From contig NZ_JAINZZ010000036.1 of NCBI RefSeq assembly GCF_019890725.1, forward strand, positions 1-64,000: DNA of 64,000 nt. Direction: 5' to 3'. Both the position numbers and the translations under genes were made by a program. Origin of the DNA: Actinacidiphila acidipaludis. Lineage in GTDB: Bacteria > Actinomycetota > Actinomycetes > Streptomycetales > Streptomycetaceae. Shown piece by piece: positions 33,968 to 41,570 of this stretch. Position 1 is the first letter of the stretch, and each line of letters begins with the position of its first letter. The notes below the pieces were generated by a model. That model worked only from the letters and a program-made list of their open reading frames with translations, was not told where the DNA came from and ran no database searches.

Positions 33968-34765
33968 ATGAGCCCGTCCGCCCCTTCTCCCCAGCAGCCG
34001 CCGAGCCGGCGTATCGCCGAAGAACTCCGCAAGCGCATCGAGCGCGGAGAGTTGGCAGCGGGTGACAAGCTCCCGTCTGAGCGGGCGCTAGCCGAGGAGT
34101 ACGGTGCGGCGCGCAACACGGCCCGGGAGGCCGTACGCATCCTCGCCGAGCAAGGACTTGTGACGGCGAAGCACGGCAAGGGCGTGTTCGTGCGCCAGCC
34201 GCAGCGACTGTTCCGGTTCGGCAGCGATCGGTACTCGATCAAGAACCGGGAGACCGGGCTCACGCCATTCCGCCTTGAGGCGAAGCGCCAGGGGAAGACG
34301 GCCCGTATCGACGTCCTCAGCATCACGCGCGAGGTACCGCCGGCCGACATCGCCGAGAGGCTGCAAGTCTCCGCCGACGACGCGAGCGTGGTCCACCGGG
34401 AGAACCACTACTTCGCGGACGACGAGCCCGTACAGATCGTCTCCACCTACATCCGGTGGGGGGAGGCGCAAGGCACTCTCCTGATGCAACCGAAGTCCGG
34501 GCCGAACGGCATCTACGGCCGTCTCGAAGAACTCGGGCACGTCATGACACGCGTGCGCGACGAGATCAGCGCCCGCATGCCCACGCCGCACGAGGCGGCA
34601 CTTCTCGACCTGCTCCCCGGTGTCCCGGTGCTCGAAGTGCTCCACACCAGCCTGGACCAGAACGGTGAGCCATTCGAGGTCACCCGCTACGTCCACCGTG
34701 CCGACCAAACCGGCCTGCTCTACGAACTCCCCGTCGAACAGCCGACTCCCCCGGAGGCCCAGTGA
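33968..34765 (+). CDS. korSA: GntR/UTRA-family repressor (KorSA-like)
   Basis: A 265-residue regulator. It has an N-terminal GntR winged helix (SRRIAEELRKRIERGELAAG, LPSERALAEEYGAARNTARE) and a C-terminal UTRA effector domain (VHRENHYFADDEPVQIVSTYI, LPGVPVLEVLHTSL). KorSA homologues repress transfer and replication genes of pSAM2-like elements. The start is ATG 33968; an in-frame ATG at 33956 exists and neither has a clear ribosome site, so translation may be leaderless. It is coupled to the next gene by a 4-bp overlap. Confidence 0.9.
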   Translation: MSPSAPSPQQPPSRRIAEELRKRIERGELAAGDKLPSERALAEEYGAARNTAREAVRILAEQGLVTAKHGKGVFVRQPQRLFRFGSDRYSIKNRETGLTPFRLEAKRQGKTARIDVLSITREVPPADIAERLQVSADDASVVHRENHYFADDEPVQIVSTYIRWGEAQGTLLMQPKSGPNGIYGRLEELGHVMTRVRDEISARMPTPHEAALLDLLPGVPVLEVLHTSLDQNGEPFEVTRYVHRADQTGLLYELPVEQPTPPEAQ

Positions 34766-35274
34766 CCAGCATCGCCATACGGCCGATCACCGATGCCGAC
34801 GTGCCCGGCGCAGCCGCAGCACTGATGAACGTGCACGAGACGGACGGCTACCCGGTTGAAGGCGTCGAGGACCCCGAGGCGTGGATCCGACCACCAGCCG
34901 TCTTGAGCGCGTGGGTCGCGGAAGAGTCAGGGACGATCGTCGGCCATGTGGCGGTGATGCGCCCGCAAGGGGAAGGGGCGGTGAGCCTGTGGCAGGACCG
35001 GAGCGGCGAGGGTGAGGAGCGAATCGGCGTTCTGGCACGGCTCTTCGTCGTCCGTGAGGCACGCAAGCACGCGGCCGGCGAACGACTGATGCGCGCAGCC
35101 ATGGACTACGCCAAGCAGAACTCTTTGCGGCTCGTGCTCGACGTGATGACGAAGGACACCGGAGCAATCCGCCTCTACGAGCGTCTCGGCTGGAAGCACA
35201 TCGGCGAGGTCTCACACTACTTCGGCGCCGGACAGCAGATCCCCGCGGCCTGCTACGTCTGGCCTGCCACCTGA
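34762..35274 (+). CDS. GNAT-family N-acetyltransferase (AICE cargo)
   Basis: A 170-residue acetyltransferase fold. It has a conserved N-terminal ITDADVPGAAAALMNVHE, strand WVAEESGTIVGHVAVM, the CoA pyrophosphate loop region VVREARKHAAGERLMRAAMDYA (Q/RxxGxG/A form degenerate) and the motif B AIRLYERLGWKHIGE. The substrate is unknown. It starts at GTG 34762, overlapping the repressor stop by 4 bp, so the two are co-translated. Confidence 0.85.
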   Translation: MTSIAIRPITDADVPGAAAALMNVHETDGYPVEGVEDPEAWIRPPAVLSAWVAEESGTIVGHVAVMRPQGEGAVSLWQDRSGEGEERIGVLARLFVVREARKHAAGERLMRAAMDYAKQNSLRLVLDVMTKDTGAIRLYERLGWKHIGEVSHYFGAGQQIPAACYVWPAT

Positions 35275-35366
35275 GGAGGCTCGCCCGAACCTGCTGCCCG
35301 CTGAAAGGTCAGGTCCGAGCCGGGGCCCGTGCAGGCACGAGTGGAATCGTTCACTACGCTCCCTAC

Positions 35367-35861
35367 ATGCACAAATGCACTGCCCTGTTCACCGTGGTTC
35401 CGGTCGTTCTACTCGCCGGTGCCTGTGGTGGACACGATTCCCACTCCACTCGGGACAACACTGCCCGCGCCGCCACGCCGTCCACCACGCCGGCCGCCGC
35501 CAACCCCGCGCTTCAACGACGACCCGCATACGAGCAGATCACCTCTGAAGTGACGCGAGACTTCCAACAAGCGCACATACCGGACGATCTAGCAGATGAC
35601 GGACGTTTGGACGCCGAGGACTACTGCTCCATCAGCCTGGGACGCCTCTTTCCAGAGAGCGGCCACGCGCACGCCCGGGAGGACATGGTGACGCTCCTCC
35701 GAGGGGAAGGCTGGAAGCCTGCCACGACCTCCGGTACCGACGAGACCCACTTGGCCCGCAATGGCTGGGACCTGTTCATCACCCGAGACGCCAACATGGC
35801 GGGTAGCGGCGGCGCCGCGTACCAATCGCTCAGGGTCAGCGTCAATTGCAACAAGGCCTGA
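35367..35861 (+). CDS. Putative secreted lipoprotein (AICE cargo)
   Basis: A 164-residue protein. It has a signal peptide with lipobox LAGAC (cysteine at about residue 20), a Ser/Thr/Ala/Pro linker (about 28-50), then a mature domain of about 110 residues with two further cysteines (EDYCSISLG, SVNCNKA). The domain is not recognised. The codons look less GC-biased than those of the core genes, which fits foreign cargo. It lies 92 bp after the GNAT gene. Confidence 0.65.
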   Translation: MHKCTALFTVVPVVLLAGACGGHDSHSTRDNTARAATPSTTPAAANPALQRRPAYEQITSEVTRDFQQAHIPDDLADDGRLDAEDYCSISLGRLFPESGHAHAREDMVTLLRGEGWKPATTSGTDETHLARNGWDLFITRDANMAGSGGAAYQSLRVSVNCNKA

Positions 35862-36341
35862 CCGTCGAGCGGCGGTTGTTACAAGTTTCTCTACCTCATC
35901 AAGCTCCCGGCGTCGCTGACGCTCCGCCGGGCGCGCGTCTGGCGCCCGGCCGCGCCGTCGCTCCTGCCTCCGTCCCGCTCGGCACGGCCAGCGCCGCGCG
36001 CGCCCACGAGGGGGAGGCCGATGGCATGAGGCGAGACCGCACAGCCCAGGTCAAAGAGGTGCCTCCGGCGGGGGCGCTCAGGCTCCGAGATGGACCAGGC
36101 CCGGCCGGCGACCGCGGGATCGTCGTGGGAGGGGTGCGGGAGCTCCCATCCCGACTGCCATCGACCCGGGACAAGCCGAGCAGACGCGGCCCCTGGCGTC
36201 CAGGTCGTTCGTACAGTGGCGCGCTCCACCTGGACGCCAGGAACCACGCCCGCTCCACTGACGTGCGGGCCGACGGCAGACGGGATGGGAGACGGGGGCG
36301 GTCATGGGGCTGGGCGCCGGAGGATCGCACCCGAGTTGTCC
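35862..36341. other. 480-bp stretch without recognisable gene; two inverted repeats
   Basis: No frame here has convincing start signals or family resemblance. A 9-bp stem GCCGGGCGC/GCGCCCGGC (35926-35950) shortly after the lipoprotein stop may be its terminator. A larger element, CCTGGCGTCCAGGT at 36192-36205 and its perfect complement at 36228-36241 with a 22-bp spacer, is unexplained and could be a recombination, transfer or regulatory site. Confidence 0.5.
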
Positions 36342-36545
36342 TCACGAGTAGAACCCTTCGCCGTACTCCTCGGGTCCGACCGTGAAGTCGGCTGGCCTAT
36401 CCCGGCGCAGCTCGTCGTAGCGGATCTGGAAGACATCCAATGCTTCAGGGATCGAGCACCCCAAGGTCTCGCGGATCGTGACCAAGGCAGGGATGATCCG
36501 CCGCGTCAGGATGTCGCGGTCTACGCTCGCGGGTAGTTCCGCCAT
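36342..36545 (-). CDS. Small conserved-looking hypothetical protein
   Basis: A 67-residue acidic protein, mostly helical (ILTRRIIPALVTIRETLGCS; IPEALDVFQIRYDELRRDRP), ending in GPEEYGEGFYS. The ATG at 36545 follows a strong GGAGGGGT at good spacing, the same ribosome site as the next small gene. Compact folding and clean codon use argue for a real gene. No family recognised; it belongs to the leftward small-gene group at the attR end. Confidence 0.6.
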   Translation of the reverse strand: MAELPASVDRDILTRRIIPALVTIRETLGCSIPEALDVFQIRYDELRRDRPADFTVGPEEYGEGFYS

Positions 36546-36709
36546 GACCCCTCCGACGACGCCGTACAGCAGCGGAGTACAGCAACCAGAGCGACCGCAG
36601 TCAACCGAATTCGGCCCTCGCACCTCCCCGAACCAGTCGGGATGACCTCAGCGTCGTCCCGCCCGTAGTTCGCATCGAGACGCAACGCGGTCCACATGAG
36701 ACATGCTGA

Positions 36710-36937
36710 TCACACGAACGGTGACAGGTCCTTGCTCTCCAGATGGGCAAGCAGCGAGTCCAGACAGGCGTCTGCTGTGCCCAGGTCCGCACGAAAGAAC
36801 GAGTCCTCGCCAAGCGGGCCACCGCTGACAATCACCATCCATGCCTTCCTGTGCTCGATCATCCGGTCGCCATCGACCTTGAACACGGTCGTAATCCCGC
36901 GCTCGGCCAGCCATTCCATCAGCTCCAGCATGTCCAC
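36710..36937 (-). CDS. Small hypothetical protein
   Basis: A 75-residue protein: VDMLELMEWLAERGITTVFK, then VDGDRMIEHRKAWMVIVSGG and DSFFRADLGTADACLDSLLA. The alternating beta/alpha pattern is compatible with a small immunity or adaptor-like fold, but I do not recognise it. The GTG at 36937 is chosen because GGAGGGG lies 7 nt upstream; an ATG two codons further on is possible. Confidence 0.6.
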   Translation of the reverse strand: MDMLELMEWLAERGITTVFKVDGDRMIEHRKAWMVIVSGGPLGEDSFFRADLGTADACLDSLLAHLESKDLSPFV

Positions 36938-37120
36938 TCGCACCCCTCCGTGGAGATCATCCCATCCCCGGAGCGCGTATTCCCTGGGCCGTCTCTGGGC
37001 CGTCCGGGGCCGCACAAGGACGACCAATGCTGACAACCGTTGACGGCTTGCTCGCAGGTCACAGCGTTGGTCGCGTACCGGGTCCCAGGTCAGCGGGGCC
37101 CCACGTCACTTCCAGAAGAT

Positions 37121-37420
37121 CTAGTCGGCATCTCGGGGCAGGTAGGCGTCCCGAGTTGCGTAGTGGATCACGGCCTCGCACTTCTGAAGTCCCGTGGGTT
37201 CCGTCCCGTTCCTCCATCGCGACCACACCTCGATCACTTGATGGGCAAGCTCAGCCTCGATCAGGTAGACGAACCCATCGGGCGCACTGTCGTCATCCGA
37301 GACACACGTCGCGGAAGTGGCGGACCAGGGCTCAGCCGCATGCAGAGTCGCGTCTTCCGGCACTTCATCGAGTTGGTCGAGAACTTCGATCAAGCTGCGG
37401 CCGGATACCAGGATGGCCAT
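37121..37420 (-). CDS. Hypothetical protein next to attR
   Basis: A 99-residue protein starting MAILVSGRSLIEVLDQLDEV, with PEDATLHAAEPWSATS, an acidic middle and a conserved-looking C-terminus (FVYLIEAELAHQVIEVWSRW). ATG at 37420; no good ribosome site, and a GTG three codons upstream is an alternative. It is the last gene of the element, ending 435 bp before attR. Function unknown. Confidence 0.5.
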   Translation of the reverse strand: MAILVSGRSLIEVLDQLDEVPEDATLHAAEPWSATSATCVSDDDSAPDGFVYLIEAELAHQVIEVWSRWRNGTEPTGLQKCEAVIHYATRDAYLPRDAD

Positions 37421-37555
37421 GGTGGTGACAGTAGCGCGTGCCCCCCACGTGCCCGTCTCACGGGCTAGCAGGGGGGAACCACGGGGAACAGCGGGCAGGA
37501 TGCCCCGGAGGCCCTGTACGGGGCCGTACGAGGCCACGCTGGGGGCACCGCACTG

Positions 37556-37599
37556 GTCTTCCAAACTAGCTACGCGGGTTCGATTCCCGTCGCCCGCTC
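37556..37599 (+). repeat. attR: 44-bp direct repeat (displaced tRNA-Gly 3' half)
   Basis: Identical to 27636-27679. It is a 3' tRNA fragment without 5' half, hence not a tRNA gene. It is followed by TCTTCAGC rather than CCA. Confidence 0.93.
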
Positions 37600-37608
37600 T
37601 TCAGCACT

Positions 37609-37647
37609 GCGGCCCAGGTGGCGGACGAGATCCGCTCCCTGGGCCGC
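37609..37647 (+). terminator. Displaced native tRNA-Gly terminator
   Basis: A perfect outer stem GCGGCCCAGG/CCTGGGCCGC and inner stem GCGGA/TCCGC separated by a 2x2 internal loop. Homologous to the hairpin after attL. It was presumably the tRNA terminator before integration, and now lies 47 bp from the convergent dps end. Confidence 0.75.
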
Positions 37648-37693
37648 GGTCGTCTCCTGCCGCGCACGGGACCGGCGGACCGGGCGGCGGAGG

Positions 37694-38194
37694 TCAGGCG
37701 GACTGGTTTTCCGCGTGGACCATCCAGGCGTACTTCTCCAGCGAGTCGATGATCGCGTGGAGCAGGTCGGCGGTGGAGGGGTCCTCGCTGTCGATGCGGT
37801 CGTGGTGGGTGCGCAGGGTGTCGGCGGTCACCCGCAGACGGGTGGTGATCAGCTCGACGACGTTCTTCACGTCCACCGCGCCCTGCGGGAAGGCGGGGAG
37901 CGTGGTGCTCGCCACCACCGTGTCGGTGCGGCCGTCGGGGAAGGCGGCCAGCGCGCGCATCCGCTCGGCGATGGTGTCGGCGGCCTCCCGGGCCTCCTCG
38001 ACGATCTCGTCGAGCTGCAGGTGCAGGTCCCGGAAGTTGTGGCCGACCACGTTCCAGTGGGCCTGCTTGCCCTGGAGGTGGAGTTCCACGAGGTCGACCA
38101 GGATCTGCTGCATGGCCTGGACGAACTCGGCCGAGGCCGTGAATCCGGCGACGTCCTTCTCCGAGCGGCGGGAACCCCCGGGGGCTGCGGTCAT
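37694..38194 (-). CDS. dps: Dps-family DNA-binding/ferritin-like protein
   Basis: A 166-residue four-helix-bundle protein. The dinuclear ferroxidase signature is GKQAHWNVVGHNFRDLHLQL with DEIVEEAREAADTIAERM, giving the H..D...E spacing of Dps. It forms dodecamers that store iron and protect DNA from peroxide. The N-terminal ~15 residues (MTAAPGGSRRSEKD) are basic and short. ATG 38194 follows GAAGGAG; longer frames upstream are not conserved. Confidence 0.92.
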   Translation of the reverse strand: MTAAPGGSRRSEKDVAGFTASAEFVQAMQQILVDLVELHLQGKQAHWNVVGHNFRDLHLQLDEIVEEAREAADTIAERMRALAAFPDGRTDTVVASTTLPAFPQGAVDVKNVVELITTRLRVTADTLRTHHDRIDSEDPSTADLLHAIIDSLEKYAWMVHAENQSA

Positions 38195-38350
38195 GGCGTG
38201 ATCTCCTTCGGCAAGCACCGCGCTACAGCCCCCGGCTGGGGAGGCCCGATCTCTACCCGGTCCAGCGTCGTGGAGGCCCCGCGGCGCCGCCACCGCACCT
38301 GACCCGCCCGGGTGGCCTGCCCGGTTCGCCCACCCGGGCGGCCCGCGCGC

Positions 38351-38803
38351 TCAGTCGACGGGCACGCCCTGCGGCGACTTGATCCGCTTCATGATCATCT
38401 GCGAGTTGACGTCGCTCACCCCCGGCAGGGCGATCAGCGTGTCGGTCCAGAACCGCTCGTACGCGTCGGAGTCGGCCACGGCGATCCGCAGCAGGCAGCC
38501 CGGCGCGCCGTAGAGGCGGTAGGCCTCGACCACGTCGGGGGTGGACTGCAGCTCGTTCTCGAACGCGGCGACCGAGTCGCGGTCCCGCCGCACCTCGACG
38601 GAGGCGAAGACCTCGAAGCCCCGGCCGACCGCCGCGGGGTCGACCACCGCCCGGTACGTCTGGATGACCCCGTCGTCCTCCAGTTGGCGGACCCGCCGCA
38701 GGCACGGGGACGGCGTGAGGCCGACGCGCGCGGCCAGTTCCTGGTTGCTGAGCCGCCCGTCGGCCTGGAGCTCGCGCAAGATTCGTCTGTCGATGGCGTC
38801 CAT
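38351..38803 (-). CDS. Lrp/AsnC-family transcriptional regulator
   Basis: A 150-residue regulator. It has an N-terminal helix-turn-helix (DAIDRRILRELQADGRLSNQ, ELAARVGLTPSPCLRRVRQL) and a C-terminal RAM/AsnC ligand domain (VVEAYRLYGAPGCLLRIAVA, LPGVSDVNSQMIMKRIK). The ATG at 38803 follows GGAG at 8 nt. It is divergent from an asparaginase gene across an AT-rich region with an inverted repeat, so regulation of asparagine/aspartate use is plausible. Confidence 0.93.
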   Translation of the reverse strand: MDAIDRRILRELQADGRLSNQELAARVGLTPSPCLRRVRQLEDDGVIQTYRAVVDPAAVGRGFEVFASVEVRRDRDSVAAFENELQSTPDVVEAYRLYGAPGCLLRIAVADSDAYERFWTDTLIALPGVSDVNSQMIMKRIKSPQGVPVD

Positions 38804-38849
38804 GGTGGCATCTCCTACCACGAAACGGCCGGACGCCAGTCAGATTTCG

Positions 38850-38882
38850 CAATCATATGGCAGGTCTACGCGCATATCATTG
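38850..38882. promoter_or_regulatory. Candidate Lrp/AsnC operator
   Basis: An inverted repeat CAATCATATG-N13-CATATCATTG (9 of 10 positions complementary) in an AT-rich island between the divergent Lrp-type gene and the asparaginase gene, 47 and 63 bp from their starts. Inferred from position and symmetry. Confidence 0.5.
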
Positions 38883-38944
38883 TTCTGGAGCCAGCTGCCC
38901 GCTGCGCGCCGTCCCAGAAATCCCCCGTTGGAGGCGAAGGCATC

Positions 38945-39976
38945 GTGCGACACGTCGTGGTCATCAGCACCGGAGGCACCATCGCCAGCCGCTGGCAGGG
39001 CGACGGCTACGCGGCCGAGGCCGCCGGGCAGGAGGTCCTCGCGGCGGGCGCGGTCCCCGAGGGCGTCGACGTGCGGGTCGTGGACCTGTTCACCGTCAAC
39101 AGCTCCCAGCTCACCACCGGCCACCAGCTCCGCCTGCTGCACGCCGTGCACGACGCGCTGGAGGACCCCGCGGTCGACGGCGTCGTCGTCACCCATGGTA
39201 CGGACACGCTGGAGGAGTCGGCCTTCTTCGTGGACCTCTTCCACGCCGACCGCCGCCCGGTGGTCTTCACCGGGGCCCAGAAGCCGATGGACGCCGAGGA
39301 CGGCGACGCCGCCGGCAACCTCTACGACGCGCTGCTGACCGCCGCCACCGGCCGCGACATCGGCGCGGTGATCGTCTTCGCCGGGCAGGTCTTCGCCGCC
39401 CGCGGCACGGTCAAGAAGCACACCGTGGACCTGCGCGCCTTCGGCGACCCCGACGGGCTGCCGCTCGGCCGGGTCGAGTTCGGCCGGGTCACCTGGGGAC
39501 GGCACCGCCCCCGGCCCGCGGCTCTCCCGCTGCCCCCGCGCGACGTGGCGGCCCCCCGGGTCGACATCGTGACCCACCACAGCGACGGCGACGCCGTGCT
39601 CTTCGAGGCGGCGCTCGGCGCCGGCGCGCGGGGGGTCGTGGTGGAGGGCACCGGCGCGGGGAACACCAACCCCCAGGTCGCGGCGGCGGTGGGCAAGGCC
39701 GTCGCCGACGGCGTGCTGGTGGCGATCAGCACGCGGGTCGCGGCCGGTGCGGTGACCCCCCTCTACACGGGCGGCGGTGCCGTCGATCTGGCCGCCGCCG
39801 GCGCCCAGTTGACGGGGACGCTGCGCCCCGGCCAGGCGCGGATCGCGGTGCTCGCCGCACTGCTGGCCGCGCCCTCCCCCCAGGAAGCCCCCGAGACGCT
39901 GCGGCAGGTGCTGGCCGCCGCCCCGCAGTCGCTGACCCGGTCAGATCTTTATCTGGTTGATCGTGTCGGCAAGTGA
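38945..39976 (+). CDS. ansA: Type II-like L-asparaginase
   Basis: A 343-residue amidohydrolase converting asparagine to aspartate and ammonia. It carries both catalytic threonine motifs: VISTGGTIASRW near the N-terminus and VVTHGTDTLEESAFF near residue 83, plus the conserved GAQKPMDAEDGDAAGNLYDA. No signal peptide is evident, so it is probably cytoplasmic. The GTG at 38945 follows GGAGG with 10-nt spacing. Its last 36 bp overlap the convergent small membrane protein gene. Confidence 0.93.
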   Translation: MRHVVVISTGGTIASRWQGDGYAAEAAGQEVLAAGAVPEGVDVRVVDLFTVNSSQLTTGHQLRLLHAVHDALEDPAVDGVVVTHGTDTLEESAFFVDLFHADRRPVVFTGAQKPMDAEDGDAAGNLYDALLTAATGRDIGAVIVFAGQVFAARGTVKKHTVDLRAFGDPDGLPLGRVEFGRVTWGRHRPRPAALPLPPRDVAAPRVDIVTHHSDGDAVLFEAALGAGARGVVVEGTGAGNTNPQVAAAVGKAVADGVLVAISTRVAAGAVTPLYTGGGAVDLAAAGAQLTGTLRPGQARIAVLAALLAAPSPQEAPETLRQVLAAAPQSLTRSDLYLVDRVGK

Positions 39977-40135
39977 CGTCAGGAACCGGTTGACCGACGG
40001 CGCCATGTTCGTCGAGGCGAGGAAGAACCCGAACAGCGCGGCGATGATGGCCGGTCCGACCTTTATCGACTTGCTCCGGATCATCACCACCAGGACGATG
40101 GCCAGCAACAGCACGGCGGACAGGGAGATAACCAC
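39941..40135 (-). CDS. Small two-helix membrane protein
   Basis: A 64-residue protein: helix 1 SLSAVLLLAIVLVVMI, a basic turn RSKSIKVG, helix 2 PAIIAALFGFFLASTNMAP, and a short polar tail. The GTG at 40135 is preceded by GAGGAAG. The pattern is typical of conserved small streptomycete membrane proteins of unknown role. It sits 145 bp downstream of the phosphatase gene, same strand. Confidence 0.7.
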   Translation of the reverse strand: MVISLSAVLLLAIVLVVMIRSKSIKVGPAIIAALFGFFLASTNMAPSVNRFLTSLADTINQIKI

Positions 40136-40280
40136 AGCGGATCACTTCCTCAATCGGTAATTCCTTGCCGGTCCGGGGACCGTGCCGCCGCCCCCGCCTC
40201 GCCCGTACACATGGTGCCATCGCCCACGGACGCGGGAGACCACATTGCGACCGCGGGACCCATAGTCCCATTCCCGAGCG

Positions 40281-41423
40281 TCAGTCCCTGCACACCACCA
40301 GCAACGCCCGGTCATCGTTGACGTCTTTGGCGACAGCCTCGATCAACCGCCAGGCGGAGCCCCGGAATCCGGTGGCGACGAAGCGGTCCGCCTCGCCCAT
40401 GAGGCGGTCCATGCCCTCGGTGATGTCGCGGTCGGAGGTCTCCACCAGGCCGTCGGTGAACAGCATCAGCACGTCGCCGGACCGCAACGTGCCCTTGACG
40501 CCGTGGAATTCCGCCCCGTCGTACACCCCGAGCAGGGGCCCCTCGGCCGACTTCTCCTCCCAGCGGCCGGTGCCGGCGTGGAGTTGCACCCCGGGGAGGT
40601 GCCCGGCGGACAGCAGTTCGTAGTCGCCGCTCTCCAGGTCCAGCACGAGATGGACCGAAGTGGCGAACCCCTCTTCCCAGTTCTGGCGCAGCAGGTAGCC
40701 GTTGGCGGCGCCGAGGAAGGCGTGCGGCGGCAGCGAGCCGAGCAGGCCGCCGAACGCGCCGGACAGCAGCAGCGATCGCGACGCGGCGTCCATCCCCTTG
40801 CCGGAGACGTCGGTGAGCACCGCCTCCAGCACGCGCCCGCCGGAGGTGCGGGTGGCGACCACGAAGTCACCGGAGAAGGACTGCCCGCCGGCCGGCCGCA
40901 GGGCCATCTCGGCGTGCCAGCCCCCGGGCAGGCGCGGCAGCCTGCTCTGCACCCGGATGCGCTCGCGCAGGTCGAAGAGCATGGTGTGGCCGCGGCGCCA
41001 CGGGACGCCGACCCGGGCCCGGAACTGAGCGATGATCAGACCGGTGAGCGCGACCGCGGTCACCACCAGGACCGAGCCCGGCGTCACCCGGGCCGGCCCC
41101 TCCCGGTACGGCCCCAGGGCCGCGGACTCGGCGACCAGCGCGACCGCGGAGGCCGCGTAGAGCAGCAGCAGGCTCGCCGGGCGCAGCAGCAGCCCGCCGG
41201 CCAGGATCGGCAGCGCCAGGGCGCTGGGCGGGCACCACTCGGGCATCAGCACGGTGGTCCAGGCGAGGGCCGGGATGGTCAGGGCGACGGCGGCCAGGCC
41301 CGCCCAGTCCGAGGCGTCACCGCGGAAGTAGTCGACGGCGGACCGGCGCACGCCGAGGCGGGCCCGGTGCAGCCATCTGCTCCACCTCAGGCCCAGACCT
41401 TCCCTTGCCACGTCTTTTGCCAT
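40281..41423 (-). CDS. Membrane PP2C-family (SpoIIE/RsbU-type) serine phosphatase
   Basis: A 380-residue protein. The N-terminal ~140 residues carry about four hydrophobic helices (LAAVALTIPALAWTTVLM; ALPILAGGLLLRPASLLLLY; VLVVTAVALTGLIIAQF). The C-terminal phosphatase domain has metal-binding aspartates in SFSGDFVVATRTSGG, VLTDVSGKGMDAAS and VLMLFTDGLVETSD. Such proteins dephosphorylate anti-sigma-factor antagonists in stress or developmental switching; streptomycetes have dozens. The partner is not encoded nearby. Confidence 0.9.
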   Translation of the reverse strand: MAKDVAREGLGLRWSRWLHRARLGVRRSAVDYFRGDASDWAGLAAVALTIPALAWTTVLMPEWCPPSALALPILAGGLLLRPASLLLLYAASAVALVAESAALGPYREGPARVTPGSVLVVTAVALTGLIIAQFRARVGVPWRRGHTMLFDLRERIRVQSRLPRLPGGWHAEMALRPAGGQSFSGDFVVATRTSGGRVLEAVLTDVSGKGMDAASRSLLLSGAFGGLLGSLPPHAFLGAANGYLLRQNWEEGFATSVHLVLDLESGDYELLSAGHLPGVQLHAGTGRWEEKSAEGPLLGVYDGAEFHGVKGTLRSGDVLMLFTDGLVETSDRDITEGMDRLMGEADRFVATGFRGSAWRLIEAVAKDVNDDRALLVVCRD

Positions 41424-41570
41424 GTCCCGGCGACCCTACCCATCGAGCGGCCCGCCGTGCAGGGCGGAGTGGCGGTGAGCCGCGACGGATCGGCCGGGTG
41501 CGGGCGCCGCGCCGCGGCGGGCGGGGAAAATGCGTTCGCCCGGCGGGTCGGCGCCTGGTAGGCAGAGGGC

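Larger units (their letters stand above)
27636..37599. mobile_element. Integrated AICE (pSAM2-like) in tRNA-Gly(TCC)
   Basis: The element is bounded by 44-bp identical direct repeats 9,920 bp apart. It carries the pSAM2-type module order from the attL end: int, xis, RepSA-like rep, small proteins, DUF2637 protein, FtsK-like tra, SCO3933-like gene, then a divergent GntR (KorSA-like) gene and cargo. One DNA translocase and an HUH-type Rep with no capsid or relaxosome genes indicate double-stranded-DNA hyphal conjugation of an AICE rather than a phage or classical ICE. I see no recognisable Pra activator or Nudix gene. All core genes look intact, so the element may be functional. Confidence 0.92.

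Noticed and set aside
35846..36385. Open frames in the gap after the lipoprotein gene on both strands
   Set aside because: No ribosome sites, biased composition, no recognisable motifs.
37556..37599. A second tRNA-Gly gene
   Set aside because: Only the 3' half is present; it is the attR copy of the attachment site.
27636..37599. Prophage interpretation of the element
   Set aside because: No capsid, portal, terminase or lysis genes; Rep, FtsK-like Tra and KorSA-like repressor fit an AICE.
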